Counted from the stretch's first letter, positions 48,576 through 60,256 are shown. The stretch is DNA of 64,000 nt from Vibrio penaeicida (GCF_019977755.1 NZ_AP025144.1:1364001-1428000); one strand, 5' to 3'. Made by a program: numbers and translations. The notes: generated by a model not told the origin, from the letters alone.

Positions 48576-48797
48576 TTATTTGGCTGGTTCGCCTTCAATT
48601 GGAATTACAGAGCTCGCATGGAAGCCTTTTGGACCCTGCTCAACTTCGTAGTTGACTGGTTGTCCAGCTTTAAGAGTACGGTATCCGTCCATTTTTATTG
48701 TTGAGTAGTGCGCGAAAATATCGCCCTCTTCTCCTTCCGGACAGATAAACCCAAATCCTTTGGCGTTATTAAACCACTTCACTGTACCTGTAGCCAT
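48576..48797 (-). CDS. cspD: Cold-shock-like protein CspD
   Basis: A 73-residue cold-shock domain from MATGTVKWFNN, with the RNP1 motif KGFGFI and RNP2-like DIFAHYS. The late residues PKGFHASSVIPIEGEP and the position divergent from clpS identify CspD, a stationary-phase inhibitor of DNA replication in E. coli. The start at 48797 is preferred over an upstream ATG (adding MYS) because GAGGGA is correctly spaced from it. Confidence 0.94.
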   Translation of the reverse strand: MATGTVKWFNNAKGFGFICPEGEEGDIFAHYSTIKMDGYRTLKAGQPVNYEVEQGPKGFHASSVIPIEGEPAK

Positions 48798-49037
48798 GCT
48801 ATACATCCCTCATGCATTTTTTAGTAACTGATGTTGTTTACGTCGACGCAGCTGTATCTATCAATATTGTTGCATCATACTGCTATGGCTATCAATTCAG
48901 CAATTGCTAAAATTTTAGCCACCAAGAACACAATTTAGTCAATGAATGAGCCCAGTCAATAGTTTGCAGTAATAAAATCTAACAATTTGACAAAGATTTC
49001 ATTTTTGAGATTAACAAAATTATAACTAGAGTGCATA

Positions 49038-49065
49038 TTGACAATAATGTTGTTGTGGATATTTA
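49038..49065 (+). promoter_or_regulatory. Candidate clpS promoter
   Basis: TTGACA (49038-49043), a 16-base spacer and TATTTA (49060-49065) lie about 160 bases upstream of clpS, in the AT-rich 426-base cspD/clpS divergent gap, which otherwise holds nothing recognisable. Confidence 0.35.
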
Positions 49066-49223
49066 AAGTGATATTTTCCTCAATAAAAAATCTCTCTAAA
49101 GTTTGAATAACTCCAATAGCAATGTTTTATTTGCAGGGATACAATTGGTGCATTAGTCTTAAGTAGAGGGTGAAATTTGAGTAACATCCTTGAGTCTCAA
49201 TCCTCCTAAAAACCGACAAAAAA

Positions 49224-49544
49224 ATGAGCAAGCAATATCAATGGGTCACTCCAGACTCGGATTTACTGGAGAAAGAAAAAACACAAGTAAAACCACCGGC
49301 TATGTACAACGTTATTCTCAACAATGACGATTACACGCCAATGGATTTTGTGATTGAAATACTCGAACGTTTCTTTTCAATGGATATAGAAAAAGCAACA
49401 CAAGTGATGCTCAAAGTGCATTACGATGGGAAAGCAATTTGTGGTACTTACACTGCCGAAGTTGCGGAGACAAAGGTGGCGCAAGTCACTGTGCACTCGA
49501 AAGAGAATGAGCATCCGCTGTTATGTACAATGGAGCAGGCATAA
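49224..49544 (+). CDS. clpS: ClpA adaptor protein ClpS
   Basis: A 106-residue adaptor that delivers N-degron substrates to ClpAP. The N-degron pocket motif [15 protein letters not shown] and the later [23 protein letters not shown] are conserved. It lies upstream of clpA (43 bases) in the usual order. There is no obvious ribosome site before the ATG. Confidence 0.96.
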   Translation: MSKQYQWVTPDSDLLEKEKTQVKPPAMYNVILNNDDYTPMDFVIEILERFFSMDIEKATQVMLKVHYDGKAICGTYTAEVAETKVAQVTVHSKENEHPLLCTMEQA

Positions 49545-49587
49545 AGCTTGCTTGAGCAACATAGGTTGTTCTTTTGGGGAGGTACTT

Positions 49588-51864
49588 ATGCTAAATAAAG
49601 AACTAGAGTCGAGCCTTAACAGTGCTTTTGCTCGTGCGAGAGACAAACGCCATGAATTCATGACCGTTGAACATCTGCTCCTCGCGCTACTCGACAACGA
49701 CGCTGCAAAAGAAGCACTAAAAGCATGCCAAGCTGATCTGGACGTTCTTCGTCAGGAGCTTGATACATTTATCGATCAAACAACACCTCTCATTCCAGAA
49801 AACGATGAGACAAGAGAAACTCAACCTACTCTAAGTTTTCAACGCGTATTGCAGCGTGCTGTTTTCCACGTCCAGTCTTCAGGGCGTAGTGAAGTAACGG
49901 GTGCGAATGTATTGGTTGCTATCTTTAGCGAGCAAGAGTCTCACGCGGCTTATCTACTCAAGAAAAATGACATTAGCCGCTTAGATATCGTTAACTACAT
50001 TTCGCATGGAATCAGTAAATCACCGCAAAATAATGGTGAAGAAGATTCGTCTTCTAATGTATTTGGTGAAGAGTCTTCATCGGAAGATGGCAACTCTGAA
50101 GAACGATTAGAAAACTTTGCAACTAATCTAAATCAGATTGCAAAACAAGGGCATATTGACCCGCTTATTGGTCGAGATAAAGAACTTGAGCGTACGATAC
50201 AAGTACTTTGCCGACGCCGTAAAAATAACCCACTGCTGGTTGGTGAGGCGGGTGTAGGTAAAACGGCAATTGCTGAAGGGCTGGCTTGGAGAATTGTAGA
50301 AGGCCAAGTGCCAGAAGTGATCAAAGACAGCGTTATTTACTCTTTGGATATCGGTTCTTTACTTGCTGGTACTAAGTACCGCGGTGACTTTGAAAAACGC
50401 TTCAAAGCAATACTTAAGCAGCTAGAAAAAGAAGAAGACGCGATTCTGTTTATCGATGAAATTCACACTATCATCGGGGCAGGTGCCGCATCTGGTGGGC
50501 AAGTTGATGCCGCTAATTTGATTAAACCACTCCTTAGCAGTGGCAAGCTTCGTTGCATCGGTTCCACTACGTATCAAGAATACAGCAATATTTTTGAAAA
50601 AGAGCGAGCGCTTTCACGCCGATTCCAGAAGATCGATATCGTAGAACCTTCGTTGGACGATACGACTAAGATTTTGATTGGTCTTAAGCCTAAATACGAA
50701 GCTCACCATGAAGTTCGCTACACCAAGCAGGCTTTACGTGCTGCGGTAGAGCTTTCAGCCAAATACATCAATGAGCGCCATTTGCCCGATAAAGCAATAG
50801 ACGTAATTGATGAGGCAGGTGCACGTAGCCGTCTGGCTCCGGCAAGTCGTCGTAAGAAGACGGTGGGTGTTTCCGATATTGAGAATATGGTTGCCAAAAT
50901 GGCTCGCATTCCGGAAAAATCCGTATCTTCTTCAGACAAAGATATCCTGCTGAATCTTGATGAAAAAATGAAGATGTTGGTGTTCGGTCAAGACCCTGCA
51001 ATCGAAGTATTGAGTGAAGCAATCAAGCTTACTCGAGCAGGATTAGGTGCAGACAACAAACCTGTTGGTTCGTTCTTGTTCGCTGGTCCTACTGGTGTCG
51101 GTAAAACTGAAGTAACGGTTCAGCTTTCCAAGCTATTAGGCGTCGAGTTGTTGCGCTTTGATATGTCTGAGTACGGTGAACGTCATTCTGTGAGCCGATT
51201 GATTGGTGCACCTCCTGGTTATGTTGGTTATGACCAAGGTGGCTTGTTGACTGATGCTGTGATTAAACATCCTCATTCAGTTGTATTGCTTGATGAGATT
51301 GAAAAAGCACACCCAGATATCTTTAACCTGCTGCTACAAGTTATGGATAACGGTACACTAACAGACAACAATGGACGCAAAGCGGATTTCCGTAATGTGA
51401 TTCTGGTTATGACAACCAACGCTGGCGTTGCCGAGACGGTTAAGAAGTCTATTGGCTTGATTCAGCAAGATCATAGCCATGATGCAATGGGTGAAATTAA
51501 GAAAGTATTCACTCCTGAGTTCCGTAACCGTTTGGATAACATCATTTGGTTTAACAGCCTAGATGAAAGTGTGATTCACCAAGTCGTTGATAAGTTTATT
51601 GTTGAGCTTCAAGCGCAGCTTGATTCACGCGGTGTTTCTATGGAAGTGTCAGAAGATGCTCGCCACTGGTTAGCACACAAAGGCTACGACAAGACCATGG
51701 GTGCGAGACCAATGGCTAGGGTGATTCAAGAGAACCTCAAGAAGCCGCTTGCCAATGAGTTGCTGTTTGGCTCGCTAGTTGATGGGGGAACCGTTAAGGT
51801 AACTCTAAAAGATGATGAGTTGGTGTTCCATTATGAGAACAAGAAAGAAGCAGTTCCTCATTAA
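49588..51864 (+). CDS. clpA: ATP-dependent Clp protease ATPase subunit ClpA
   Basis: A 758-residue AAA+ unfoldase partner of ClpP. The N-domain (1-150) is followed by D1 with Walker [10 protein letters not shown] and D2 with Walker [22 protein letters not shown] is the D2 pore-loop region and KSIGLIQQD the IGL loop that docks on ClpP. The start at 49588 ([14 protein letters not shown]) has GGGGAGG upstream; the longer frame reaching back into clpS is not coding. Confidence 0.97.
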   Translation: MLNKELESSLNSAFARARDKRHEFMTVEHLLLALLDNDAAKEALKACQADLDVLRQELDTFIDQTTPLIPENDETRETQPTLSFQRVLQRAVFHVQSSGRSEVTGANVLVAIFSEQESHAAYLLKKNDISRLDIVNYISHGISKSPQNNGEEDSSSNVFGEESSSEDGNSEERLENFATNLNQIAKQGHIDPLIGRDKELERTIQVLCRRRKNNPLLVGEAGVGKTAIAEGLAWRIVEGQVPEVIKDSVIYSLDIGSLLAGTKYRGDFEKRFKAILKQLEKEEDAILFIDEIHTIIGAGAASGGQVDAANLIKPLLSSGKLRCIGSTTYQEYSNIFEKERALSRRFQKIDIVEPSLDDTTKILIGLKPKYEAHHEVRYTKQALRAAVELSAKYINERHLPDKAIDVIDEAGARSRLAPASRRKKTVGVSDIENMVAKMARIPEKSVSSSDKDILLNLDEKMKMLVFGQDPAIEVLSEAIKLTRAGLGADNKPVGSFLFAGPTGVGKTEVTVQLSKLLGVELLRFDMSEYGERHSVSRLIGAPPGYVGYDQGGLLTDAVIKHPHSVVLLDEIEKAHPDIFNLLLQVMDNGTLTDNNGRKADFRNVILVMTTNAGVAETVKKSIGLIQQDHSHDAMGEIKKVFTPEFRNRLDNIIWFNSLDESVIHQVVDKFIVELQAQLDSRGVSMEVSEDARHWLAHKGYDKTMGARPMARVIQENLKKPLANELLFGSLVDGGTVKVTLKDDELVFHYENKKEAVPH

Positions 51865-51886
51865 TTGAACGAAAATTGTTAACTCT

Positions 51887-51913
51887 AAATGCGCCTCTAA
51901 GGGCGCATTTTTT
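51887..51913 (+). terminator. Terminator of clpSA
   Basis: AAATGCGCC / GGCGCATTT stem with a TTTTTT tail, 22 bases after the clpA stop. Confidence 0.9.
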
Positions 51914-52059
51914 ATTCCCATATCCTTTCTGCTTTTCATTCCTCCTCATTGTTTTTCAAACCTTCTCCCATTGTTTAAAAACTTCATTCGTCTTTAATCC
52001 AATCTTTATGTTTTTTATGTAACGCTTGAGGTAACGATAAGAAAAATAAGGAATTCCTT

Positions 52060-53097
52060 ATGCGTTGGCTTTACATATGTATGATGGGTTTTGTTCTTGC
52101 CGCTTGCGGTGGAAATAAAACACAGGTGGTTTTGGCTCCAGAAAATTTCTCAGGCATCGTTGAAAGAATCAAAAACAACCAAGCAAACAGCATCCACGCC
52201 TTAGTGGTATGGCAGAACAATGAAAAGTTGGTTGAAATTTTTCGAGAGGGGGGAGGGCGATATGGTCATATTCAGACCTCAAATATGCCAGTTGGTCGTG
52301 ATGCGCTCCACAATGTTCATTCGGTGACAAAATCATTTGTCGCAACGCTCATTTTCATGGCTATTGATGAGGGGCGGTTAGCCAGTCTCGATGTCCCTGT
52401 TTTTAGTTTATTTCCTGAATACCAAAACAAAGATACGCAAGACAAAATGGCGATAACGGTGAGGCATGTACTCAATATGTCTACGGGCTACGCACTCAAC
52501 GAACACGCGATGCCTTACGGTATTGGAAACCCATTTCAGAGGCACTATGCAGCAAAAGATTTGAAAGAAATGTTTCTGAATACGACGTTACGGTTTGAGC
52601 CAGGAAGTCAATTCTGTTACAGCGGGCTATCTACGATTGGGCTTTCAAAAGTGATAGAGCGTATCTACGATAAGCCATTTGCGACGGTTATGCGCGAGAA
52701 GCTATTTGAACCACTTGGGATCAGCAATTATCGGTGGATCAATCAATTGGGCTCAGGAGAGCCGGGAGCGGATTGGGGGTTGATGACTGACAGCGAATCC
52801 ATGGGCAAATTTGGACTGATGTTGCTAAATAATGGTCAATGGGAAGGCAAACAAATTATTGACTCTGAATGGGTTCAGTTGATCAAAAAGAGCGAGTTTA
52901 ATCGAGGTGTCTTAGGTTATGGAATGCACTTTTGGCAGCTGCCCCAACATTCATCGGCTTATGCTGCAATGGGGCATGGAGAGCAATACATCATTGTTAT
53001 ACCTAGTAAAAGGGCCGTTATTGTTACCACGGGGGGCAACTATAACCAAGGTCACCAGATACTCGATTTGACGCAATTGGTGTCTCAATTGTTGTGA
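52060..53097 (+). CDS. Serine-hydrolase (class C beta-lactamase fold) lipoprotein
   Basis: A 345-residue lipoprotein (lipobox LAAC, Cys16) with a penicillin-binding/beta-lactamase fold. The SxxK motif is SVTK (about 88-91), the second motif YSG replaces YxN, and the third is GHGEQ near the C-terminus in place of KTG. It is more like esterase or DD-peptidase relatives (EstB type) than a true AmpC. It is inserted between clpA and infA, which are usually close neighbours. It is flanked by its own terminator at 53122. Confidence 0.88.
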   Translation: MRWLYICMMGFVLAACGGNKTQVVLAPENFSGIVERIKNNQANSIHALVVWQNNEKLVEIFREGGGRYGHIQTSNMPVGRDALHNVHSVTKSFVATLIFMAIDEGRLASLDVPVFSLFPEYQNKDTQDKMAITVRHVLNMSTGYALNEHAMPYGIGNPFQRHYAAKDLKEMFLNTTLRFEPGSQFCYSGLSTIGLSKVIERIYDKPFATVMREKLFEPLGISNYRWINQLGSGEPGADWGLMTDSESMGKFGLMLLNNGQWEGKQIIDSEWVQLIKKSEFNRGVLGYGMHFWQLPQHSSAYAAMGHGEQYIIVIPSKRAVIVTTGGNYNQGHQILDLTQLVSQLL

Positions 53098-53121
53098 ATC
53101 AGATTCCGTGGAGGCAAACGC

Positions 53122-53150
53122 AAAAAACGGAGCATAGTGCTCCGTTTTTT
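53122..53150. terminator. Bidirectional terminator before infA
   Basis: A 12-bp stem AAAAAACGGAGC / GCTCCGTTTTTT between convergent genes, ideal on both strands. Confidence 0.92.
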
Positions 53151-53164
53151 GTGTGTCTCGAAAA

Positions 53165-53383
<219 letters not shown>

Positions 53384-53467
53384 TTAATCCTCTTTAGAAA
53401 TTTGGCTGAAATTTTCAACGAACGAATTTTGCCGTTAAAACAATAAAAAGTAAAGTTGCGGCGTATT

Positions 53468-54169
53468 CTACCCCTGCCACCGATGATTTACTAGCCTTTG
53501 ATGAGGATGAAAGCGCACTTTGTAGTTCATAGCCTGACATTCGTCGATTTGATAGCCTAAATACAGCCATTGCTTGCCGCTTTTCTGACAGTATTCCAAC
53601 TGAAGGAGCACGCATAATGTGCCAAGTGACAGTTCAGAGTGGGGGTTATAAAAGGTGTAAAAAGCGGAAGCACAGTTAGACATCACGTCGGTTACAGCGA
53701 CCCCTATCAATTTGCCCTCTTCGTAGACATGTAAAAATTGAGTATTGAGCCACTCATTTTGTGCGAAATCGGAAAAATCCTGTTTTTTAGGAGGGTACAT
53801 GCTTCCTTCACGATGGCGCTCAATAATGTACTGTTCGTACACATTAAACCACTCTTCATCGAGCGAGTTCTTCATCTTCCACTCGACGTTTTTCGCCTTG
53901 TTTAATAGCCGTTTCTGGCTTTTGGATGGTTTGAAATCTGAGACTGCGACTCTGAGCGATTGGCAGGCATTGCATTGATCACACTGAGGTTTGTAGATGG
54001 CATTCCCACTTCGGCGAAACCCATTGGCCATAAGGAGCTCATAACCGGAGCAAGTGTGCAATACGTCATCTAAAACTACTGCAACGCGTTCCTGATGCTC
54101 GTCTAAATAGCTGCAATCATGGGACTCTGTCATCCCAATGCGGATTAGAGTTTGATCTTTCTGGTTCAC
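53468..54169 (-). CDS. bpt: Aspartate/glutamate leucyltransferase Bpt
   Basis: A 233-residue N-degron transferase that adds Leu to N-terminal Asp or Glu, making the protein a ClpS-ClpAP substrate. ATE-family features: CSYLDEHQERVAVV, QCNACQSLRVAV and the C-terminal LGTLCVLLQLEYCQKSGKQWLYLGYQI. Its ATG overlaps the end of aat by 4 bases (ATGA), so translation is coupled. Bacterial Bpt uses leucyl-tRNA rather than arginyl-tRNA. Confidence 0.94.
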   Translation of the reverse strand: MNQKDQTLIRIGMTESHDCSYLDEHQERVAVVLDDVLHTCSGYELLMANGFRRSGNAIYKPQCDQCNACQSLRVAVSDFKPSKSQKRLLNKAKNVEWKMKNSLDEEWFNVYEQYIIERHREGSMYPPKKQDFSDFAQNEWLNTQFLHVYEEGKLIGVAVTDVMSNCASAFYTFYNPHSELSLGTLCVLLQLEYCQKSGKQWLYLGYQIDECQAMNYKVRFHPHQRLVNHRWQG

Positions 54170-54891
54170 GACAACTCCCCTGAAATCGGACTTTCAAGTA
54201 TTTGGGGTTGGTAGCATTGCTTAGATACGTTTTTTGTTTTTAGAATTTCCAACATATCAATAAAATCAGCTCGGCTACATTCAGCAGCCCCCAAAGATTG
54301 CAAATGCGCGTTCATTAACTGGCAATCAATCAACGCTCCTCCATTACGTTGAAAATGTTGGCAAAAATGCCAGAGAGCCACTTTTGAAGCATTTGGCTGT
54401 ATGCTAAACATAGACTCTCCGCAAAAGACTTGTCCAATTTCCACCCCATATAATCCACCTACAATCTGACCTTTGAGCCAAACTTCCACGGAATGAACAT
54501 GACCCAGTGAAGCCAGACGTTTATAGGCATCTCTCATTTCTTCAACCAGCCAAGTCTCTTCAGGTGACCTTGTTTCTGCACACAAGGTAATAACTTCTTT
54601 GGTGGCTTTGTTAATGGAAACTTCATAGCCTGATTTGCGAAAATATTTTTTGAGACTTTTCGCTGGTTTGAATGTCTTAGGATCGAAGGTTGCACGAATG
54701 CTAGGGCTCCACCACAAAATAGGTTCATTGTGGCTATACCAAGGAAAAATGCCTTGCTGGTATGCTGAAAGTAGTCGGTCGGGATGAAGGTCTCCCCCCA
54801 TTGCCATCAAGCCATCAGGGTTGTCCAATGCTTCTTTGGTTGAGGGAAAGCTTTGTCGATCGGTGCTAAGTTCAGGTAGAAAAATCTTCAT
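54166..54891 (-). CDS. aat: Leucyl/phenylalanyl-tRNA-protein transferase Aat
   Basis: A 241-residue GNAT-like transferase that adds Leu or Phe to N-terminal Lys/Arg. FPSTKEALDNPDGLMAMGGDLHPDRLLSAYQQGIFPWYS is the diagnostic N-terminus, followed by WWSPSIRA and GGLYGVEIGQVFCGESMFS. It forms a two-gene unit with bpt and, with clpS and clpA upstream, a local N-degron pathway. Confidence 0.96.
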   Translation of the reverse strand: MKIFLPELSTDRQSFPSTKEALDNPDGLMAMGGDLHPDRLLSAYQQGIFPWYSHNEPILWWSPSIRATFDPKTFKPAKSLKKYFRKSGYEVSINKATKEVITLCAETRSPEETWLVEEMRDAYKRLASLGHVHSVEVWLKGQIVGGLYGVEIGQVFCGESMFSIQPNASKVALWHFCQHFQRNGGALIDCQLMNAHLQSLGAAECSRADFIDMLEILKTKNVSKQCYQPQILESPISGELS

Positions 54892-54925
54892 ATCAACTAT
54901 TTTGGCAGAATTTGGAGGAATTATA

Positions 54926-55381
54926 ATGAGAAAAATATTGCTAATATTATTAATTATTCCTGTTTTTGTGCAGGCTGAATACCAAAGAAATCAGGCAAGA
55001 ACCGTAAATGAAGTGGTTTATGGCAAAGTAGACAGTATTCGTTATATCACCGAGCAGCAGATTGTAGAATCAAAATCCAGTGGTTGGCAAACATTGGCCG
55101 GCGCAACAATAGGTGGGTTGATTGGGCACCAATTTGGCGGTGGGACGGGTAAGCAAGTTGCCACTGTAGTGGGTGCGGTTGCAGGTGCGGGTATCGCACA
55201 TGACAGGTCTAATCAGATTTATAGGATAGAGCATAAATTAGTTGAAATTCTGATAGATACAGATAAAGGGGAGCTCGTCAATGTGATACAAGATGTTGAC
55301 TCCAATATGCTATTTCAACGCGGAGACTCGGTAAGAATTTTGTACTTTGATAACGGAGTTCGGGTAGACATTGCTTACTAA
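54926..55381 (+). CDS. Glycine-zipper envelope protein
   Basis: 151 residues from the ATG at 54926, which has GGAGGA upstream; the frame extends into aat but that part is not coding. The signal peptide is MRKILLILLIIPVFVQA. The mature part has a Gly-rich zipper GATIGGLIGHQFGGGTGKQVATVVGAVAGAG (two helices with GxxxG spacing), as in the SlyB/Rick_17kDa family. Unlike SlyB it lacks a lipobox cysteine. It is divergent from aat with only 34 bases between starts. Role: outer-membrane or periplasmic structure, otherwise unknown. Confidence 0.87.
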   Translation: MRKILLILLIIPVFVQAEYQRNQARTVNEVVYGKVDSIRYITEQQIVESKSSGWQTLAGATIGGLIGHQFGGGTGKQVATVVGAVAGAGIAHDRSNQIYRIEHKLVEILIDTDKGELVNVIQDVDSNMLFQRGDSVRILYFDNGVRVDIAY

Positions 55382-55532
55382 GGTATTTCCCTCTTAAGTT
55401 CGCTGAAATTAAAAGCATGTTTGTAAGGCTAACAGGTGCTAGCAAAGCACTCTGTTTTTGGTTAGTCTGCGAGTACGAAAAATAAAAACTCGCACTCGGA
55501 TGTGTGAGACTATGCAGGAATAATCAACATCA

Positions 55533-56813
55533 ATGGAAAGCCTTACGTTACAACCCATTTCTCTCGTTTCTGGTGAGGTTAACTTACCTGGTTCAAAAAG
55601 TGTTTCAAACCGTGCCCTGCTATTAGCCGCTTTGGCTTCTGGTAAAACTCGACTAACCAATTTGTTAGACAGTGATGACATTCGCCATATGCTGAATGCA
55701 TTGACGAAGTTAGGTGTGAGTTATCAGCTTTCAGACAACAACACCGTCTGTGAAGTGGAAGGTCTGGGCAGAAGTTTTAATGTTGAAAATGCTCAGGAAC
55801 TATTTTTAGGAAATGCGGGAACTGCAATGCGTCCACTGGCGGCAGCGTTGTGTTTGGGGAGCGGAGAGTATGTACTTACTGGCGAACCAAGAATGAAAGA
55901 GCGACCAATCGGTCATTTGGTCGATGCGCTTAAGACTGCTGGTGCAGATATCGAATACTTAGAAAACGAAAACTACCCACCTTTAAAAATTAAAGGTACT
56001 GGGTTAAAAGGTGGCACCGTAAAAATAGATGGGTCGATTTCCAGCCAGTTTTTAACCGCGTTTTTAATGTCAGCACCTTTAGCAGAAGGTGACATTAAAA
56101 TTGATATTATTGGTGAGCTTGTTTCCAAGCCGTATATCGATATTACACTGCATATTATGAAGCAGTTTGGCGTGGATGTTATCAACAATGATTACCAATC
56201 CTTTGTTGTTCCATCAGGACAGTCTTATAAGGCACCTGGCGACTTTTTAGTGGAAGGCGATGCATCTTCCGCCTCTTACTTCCTTGCCGCAGCAGCGATA
56301 AAAGGTGGTGAAATTAAGGTGACTGGTATTGGTAGAAACAGCATTCAAGGTGATATTCAGTTTGCTGACGCGCTTGAAAAAATGGGTGCTGAAATCGAGT
56401 GGGGCGACGATTACGTGGTGTCTCGACGAGGTGAATTGAAAGCTGTGGACTTAGATTTCAACCACATACCTGATGCAGCAATGACTATCGCGACGGCAGC
56501 ACTATTTGCGGAAGGAACAACGGCTATTCGCAATGTCTATAACTGGCGTGTGAAGGAAACGGATCGCCTGTCTGCAATGGCGACAGAGCTGCGTAAAGTA
56601 GGAGCTGAAGTGGAAGAAGGTGAAGATTACATCATCATCACACCAACGCCCAACCTTAAGCACGCAGCCATTGATACATATGATGATCATCGTATGGCTA
56701 TGTGTTTCTCATTGGTAGCACTGAGCGATACACCAGTGACGATTAACGACCCTAAGTGCACATCAAAAACCTTCCCAGATTACTTCGATAAGCTGGCTGG
56801 TTTAAGTCAGTAA
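55533..56813 (+). CDS. aroA: EPSP synthase AroA
   Basis: A 426-residue 3-phosphoshikimate 1-carboxyvinyltransferase of the shikimate pathway. [19 protein letters not shown] binds the substrate phosphate; [19 protein letters not shown] and [16 protein letters not shown] follow, and the C-terminal [15 protein letters not shown] and [13 protein letters not shown] are typical. Complete, class I type (glyphosate-sensitive group by motif). Confidence 0.97.
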   Translation: MESLTLQPISLVSGEVNLPGSKSVSNRALLLAALASGKTRLTNLLDSDDIRHMLNALTKLGVSYQLSDNNTVCEVEGLGRSFNVENAQELFLGNAGTAMRPLAAALCLGSGEYVLTGEPRMKERPIGHLVDALKTAGADIEYLENENYPPLKIKGTGLKGGTVKIDGSISSQFLTAFLMSAPLAEGDIKIDIIGELVSKPYIDITLHIMKQFGVDVINNDYQSFVVPSGQSYKAPGDFLVEGDASSASYFLAAAAIKGGEIKVTGIGRNSIQGDIQFADALEKMGAEIEWGDDYVVSRRGELKAVDLDFNHIPDAAMTIATAALFAEGTTAIRNVYNWRVKETDRLSAMATELRKVGAEVEEGEDYIIITPTPNLKHAAIDTYDDHRMAMCFSLVALSDTPVTINDPKCTSKTFPDYFDKLAGLSQ

Positions 56814-56831
56814 ATTGAGCGTGATTTATAT

Positions 56832-56860
56832 AGCCCCAGCATTCTTGCTGGGGCTTTTTT
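56832..56860 (+). terminator. Terminator of aroA
   Basis: AGCCCCAGC / GCTGGGGCT stem with a TTTTTT tail, 18 bases after the stop, overlapping the end of the convergent yciN. Confidence 0.92.
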
Positions 56861-57104
56861 ATTTTAAAGTAAATTCTTTGGACAATTGGTGAGCGAGTAA
56901 CTTAAACATATTGAAAACGGCAGGCGTATGCTCACTTGGGAGACCTTGTTCATTTAGAAAGTATTCGCCTTTGAAGATCAAAACGCCATCTTTTTCGATG
57001 ACCGAATTTGCGCGCATGCCTTCTATATATTCTTCGTGCTCTTGGATAATGCTGTTGGCGATGAGCAGCAAGTCAAACTCTGAAATGATTTTTTTTGAAC
57101 TCAT
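56859..57104 (-). CDS. yciN: DUF2498 protein YciN
   Basis: An 81-residue protein matching YciN: ANSIIQEHEEYIEGMRANSVIEKDGVLIFKGEYFLNEQGLP and TPAVFNMFKLLAHQLSKEF align well with the E. coli protein. It is a conserved neighbour of topA, as in E. coli. The start at 57104 has AGAGG upstream. Function unknown; proposed to be small and cytoplasmic. Confidence 0.92.
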   Translation of the reverse strand: MSSKKIISEFDLLLIANSIIQEHEEYIEGMRANSVIEKDGVLIFKGEYFLNEQGLPSEHTPAVFNMFKLLAHQLSKEFTLK

Positions 57105-57578
57105 GGAAACCTCTAATATAGATGAGGGAAGGATATAACCAAGTACCTTGAGGTTCTTTGGGTATATCAATATGGCATAAATTAGCAAGAATTTTGGGGA
57201 GGTTAACTTGTTTTGGCTCAAAGGAGGTGAACAATTTTCTTTTTTCTACCGAATTTTGGCGTTGTTGTAGAGATACAGTAATGTGAAATCGTCTCTTTTT
57301 TGTGAGCCATTACAGAAATCCACCATTTTCTCTAGTCTATGACTAATCTCATGATTACTATGTGCGCATTTTTATTGGGGTATATATGCGTTTAAAACGT
57401 TTGAGACCCTTTGCGATGCCAGTTTTCTGATTGGCCAGATGTCGACCACTCAGAATTGAAATGTAAAAAACTGGTTGACCTTCTTATAAACTCGCACAAT
57501 AGTAAAAAAAGAAGCAATGAGCCAGTATGGCGTGCGCTAATCGATGCGCAATCGAATTTGAGGACGTTTGAGTCAGTT
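57105..57578. other. yciN/topA divergent intergenic region
   Basis: 474 bases with no credible gene. In-frame codons upstream of topA run to 57411 but lack homology features and a ribosome site. The region must hold the topA and yciN promoters; no operator was recognised. Confidence 0.5.
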
Positions 57579-60209
57579 ATGGGTAAATCTCTCGTTATAG
57601 TGGAGTCACCTGCCAAGGCAAAGACTATTAATAAGTACCTTGGTAAAGACTATATAGTTAAGTCGAGCGTGGGGCACGTACGTGATCTCCCTACAGCTGG
57701 GCAAAGTACTGGCACAAAGAAAGCGGCAGCTGTGTCGACAAAAGGTATGAGCGTTGAAGAAAAAGCGCGTATCAAGAAAGAAAAAGATCGCAAAGCTCTA
57801 ATCAAGAAAATGGGTATCAACCCCTATAAAGAGTGGGAAGCGAATTACCAAATTCTGCCGGGCAAAGAGAAAGTTGTTTCGGAATTGCAGAAACTGGCCA
57901 AAGACGCTGAACACGTTTATCTCGCAACCGATTTGGACCGTGAAGGAGAAGCTATTGCGTGGCACCTTCGCGAGATCATCGGTGGTGATGAAGAGCGCTA
58001 CAAGCGAGTTGTATTTAACGAAATTACAAAAAACGCGATTCAGCAAGCATTTGAAACACCTGGTGAGCTAAACCAAGACGGTGTCAATGCACAACAAGCC
58101 CGTCGTTTCATGGATAGGGTAGTGGGCTTTATGGTCTCGCCTCTGCTTTGGAAAAAAGTGGCGCGTGGTTTGTCTGCTGGTCGGGTTCAGTCTGTTGCGG
58201 TTAAATTGCTCGTTGAGCGTGAGCGTGAAATTAACGCTTTTATTCCTGAAGAGTTTTGGGATATCCATGCCGATACCAAAACAGCAGATAAAACAGACTT
58301 TCGTCTGCAAGTGGCTCAGAAAAATGGCGAGGCGTTCAAGCCCGTCAATGAAACACAAGCTAGCGCAGCGGTTTCTGATTTAGAAAAAGCAAAATATGAG
58401 GTTTGCAAGCGCGAAGATCGCCCTACGAAAAGTAAACCCTCTGCTCCGTACATTACGTCGACACTGCAACAAGCTGCGAGTACCCGATTAGGTTACGGCG
58501 TTAAGAAAACCATGATGTTAGCTCAGCGTCTCTACGAAGCTGGTTACATCACCTACATGCGTACAGACTCCACTAACTTAAGTTCAGAAGCCGTAGATAC
58601 CTTGCGTGGTTTTATCGGCTCTGAATATGGCGATAAGTATCTTCCAGCGAAACCTATCGTGTATGGTAGCAAAGAAGGGGCTCAAGAGGCTCACGAAGCG
58701 ATTCGACCTTCTAGCGTAGAAGTGAAAGAGCAAGACCTCCAAAGCATGGATAAAGACGCTCACAAGCTTTATCAGCTGATTTGGAATCAATTTGTAGCGT
58801 GTCAAATGACGCCAGCGCAATACGACTCGACTACATTGAGCGTAAAAGCGGCAGAATATACGTTGAAAGCAAAAGGGCGAATCCTTAAATTTGATGGTTG
58901 GACCCGAGTTCAACGACCTATGGGTAAGAACGAAGACCAGATATTACCAGCGGTTCAAATTGGTGATGTCCTTGATCTTGTCGCGTTGGACCCTAAGCAG
59001 CACTTTACCAAGCCACCAGCTCGTTTCACTGAAGCCGCATTGGTTAAAGAGCTCGAAAAACGTGGTATTGGTCGTCCTTCGACTTACGCTTCCATCATTT
59101 CTACGATTCAAGATCGTGGCTATGTCAAAGTGGATCAACGACGTTTCTACGCGGAAAAAATGGGCGAAATCGTTACTGACCGTCTAGACGACAGCTTTAA
59201 CGACTTGATGAACTACGACTTCACTGCTCGCATGGAAGAAAAGCTCGACCAAATTGCGGAAGGTGATGCGAATTGGAAAGCGGTTCTAGACAACTTCTTC
59301 ACTGACTTCACTGGAGATCTTGAGAAGGCAGAGTTGGAAGAAGATCTTGGGGGCATGCGTCCTAACAGTATTGTGTTAACGGACATAGAATGCCCTACGT
59401 GTTCTCGCCCAATGGGGATTCGTACTGCATCTACCGGTGTTTTCTTAGGTTGTTCTGGTTATGCTTTACCACCAAAAGAGCGCTGTAAAACCACCATTAA
59501 CTTAGGTGACGAAGAAGGGATCATCAATGTTCTAGAAGAGGACGTTGAAACTGCAGCATTGCGCGCTAAAAAGCGTTGCCCTAAGTGTGAAACTGCGATG
59601 GATGCATACCTCATTGACGACAAGCGTAAAATGCACGTTTGTGGTAACAATCCAAATTGTGATGGTTACTTAGTCGAGCACGGTGAGTTTAAGGTGAAAG
59701 GCTACGATGGACCGCTTGTTGAATGTGACAAATGTGGTTCAGACATGGTTCTTAAGAACGGTCGCTTTGGCAAATATATGGACTGCACGAGTGAAGACTG
59801 TAAGAACACTCGTAAGATTCTGAAAAATGGTGAAGTGGCACCACCGAAAGAAGATCCTGTTCATTTCCCTGAACTGCCGTGTGAAAACTCTGACGCGTAC
59901 TTTGTTTTACGTGATGGGGCTTCAGGCTTGTTCATGGCTGCGAGCAACTTCCCTAAATCGCGTGAAACGCGTGCGCCTTTGGTTGAAGAGTTAGTTCGGT
60001 TTGAGGATCGCCTGTCTCCTAAGTTCAAATACTTGACGACAGCACCCACTCACGACCCAGATGGACGCCCAACCGTTGTGCGCTTTAGTCGAAAGTCGAA
60101 AGAGAACTACGTGCGCTCTGAAGTGGATGGTAAGCCATCTGGTTGGACGGGTTTATACATTGATGGGAAATGGGAAATTACCGATAAACGTAAAAAACCA
60201 AAATCCTAA
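57579..60209 (+). CDS. topA: DNA topoisomerase I TopA
   Basis: 876 residues from the ATG at 57579 ([25 protein letters not shown]). It relaxes negative supercoils by a type IA mechanism. The Toprim domain (first 150 residues, with the acidic [13 protein letters not shown] motif), the catalytic tyrosine in [13 protein letters not shown] and the three C4 zinc-ribbon units (CPTC...C, CPKC...C, CDKC...C from about residue 600) are all present. A longer frame to 57411 is not used. Confidence 0.97.
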   Translation: MGKSLVIVESPAKAKTINKYLGKDYIVKSSVGHVRDLPTAGQSTGTKKAAAVSTKGMSVEEKARIKKEKDRKALIKKMGINPYKEWEANYQILPGKEKVVSELQKLAKDAEHVYLATDLDREGEAIAWHLREIIGGDEERYKRVVFNEITKNAIQQAFETPGELNQDGVNAQQARRFMDRVVGFMVSPLLWKKVARGLSAGRVQSVAVKLLVEREREINAFIPEEFWDIHADTKTADKTDFRLQVAQKNGEAFKPVNETQASAAVSDLEKAKYEVCKREDRPTKSKPSAPYITSTLQQAASTRLGYGVKKTMMLAQRLYEAGYITYMRTDSTNLSSEAVDTLRGFIGSEYGDKYLPAKPIVYGSKEGAQEAHEAIRPSSVEVKEQDLQSMDKDAHKLYQLIWNQFVACQMTPAQYDSTTLSVKAAEYTLKAKGRILKFDGWTRVQRPMGKNEDQILPAVQIGDVLDLVALDPKQHFTKPPARFTEAALVKELEKRGIGRPSTYASIISTIQDRGYVKVDQRRFYAEKMGEIVTDRLDDSFNDLMNYDFTARMEEKLDQIAEGDANWKAVLDNFFTDFTGDLEKAELEEDLGGMRPNSIVLTDIECPTCSRPMGIRTASTGVFLGCSGYALPPKERCKTTINLGDEEGIINVLEEDVETAALRAKKRCPKCETAMDAYLIDDKRKMHVCGNNPNCDGYLVEHGEFKVKGYDGPLVECDKCGSDMVLKNGRFGKYMDCTSEDCKNTRKILKNGEVAPPKEDPVHFPELPCENSDAYFVLRDGASGLFMAASNFPKSRETRAPLVEELVRFEDRLSPKFKYLTTAPTHDPDGRPTVVRFSRKSKENYVRSEVDGKPSGWTGLYIDGKWEITDKRKKPKS

Positions 60210-60230
60210 TGAGTTAAAAGCTTAAATATT

Positions 60231-60256
60231 AAGGCAGCCTATTGGCTGCCTTTTTT
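60231..60256 (+). terminator. Terminator of topA
   Basis: AAGGCAGCC / GGCTGCCTT stem with a TATT loop and TTTTTT tail, 22 bases after the stop. Confidence 0.93.

Noticed and set aside
49426..49587. Extension of clpA into clpS
   Set aside because: It lies in another frame within clpS; the true start at 49588 has a strong ribosome site.
52060..53097. Class C beta-lactamase resistance gene
   Set aside because: The second and third active-site motifs deviate (YSG, GHGEQ), so resistance is not supported.
57411..57578. N-terminal extension of topA
   Set aside because: Homology begins exactly at [23 protein letters not shown] (57579); the upstream codons look non-coding.
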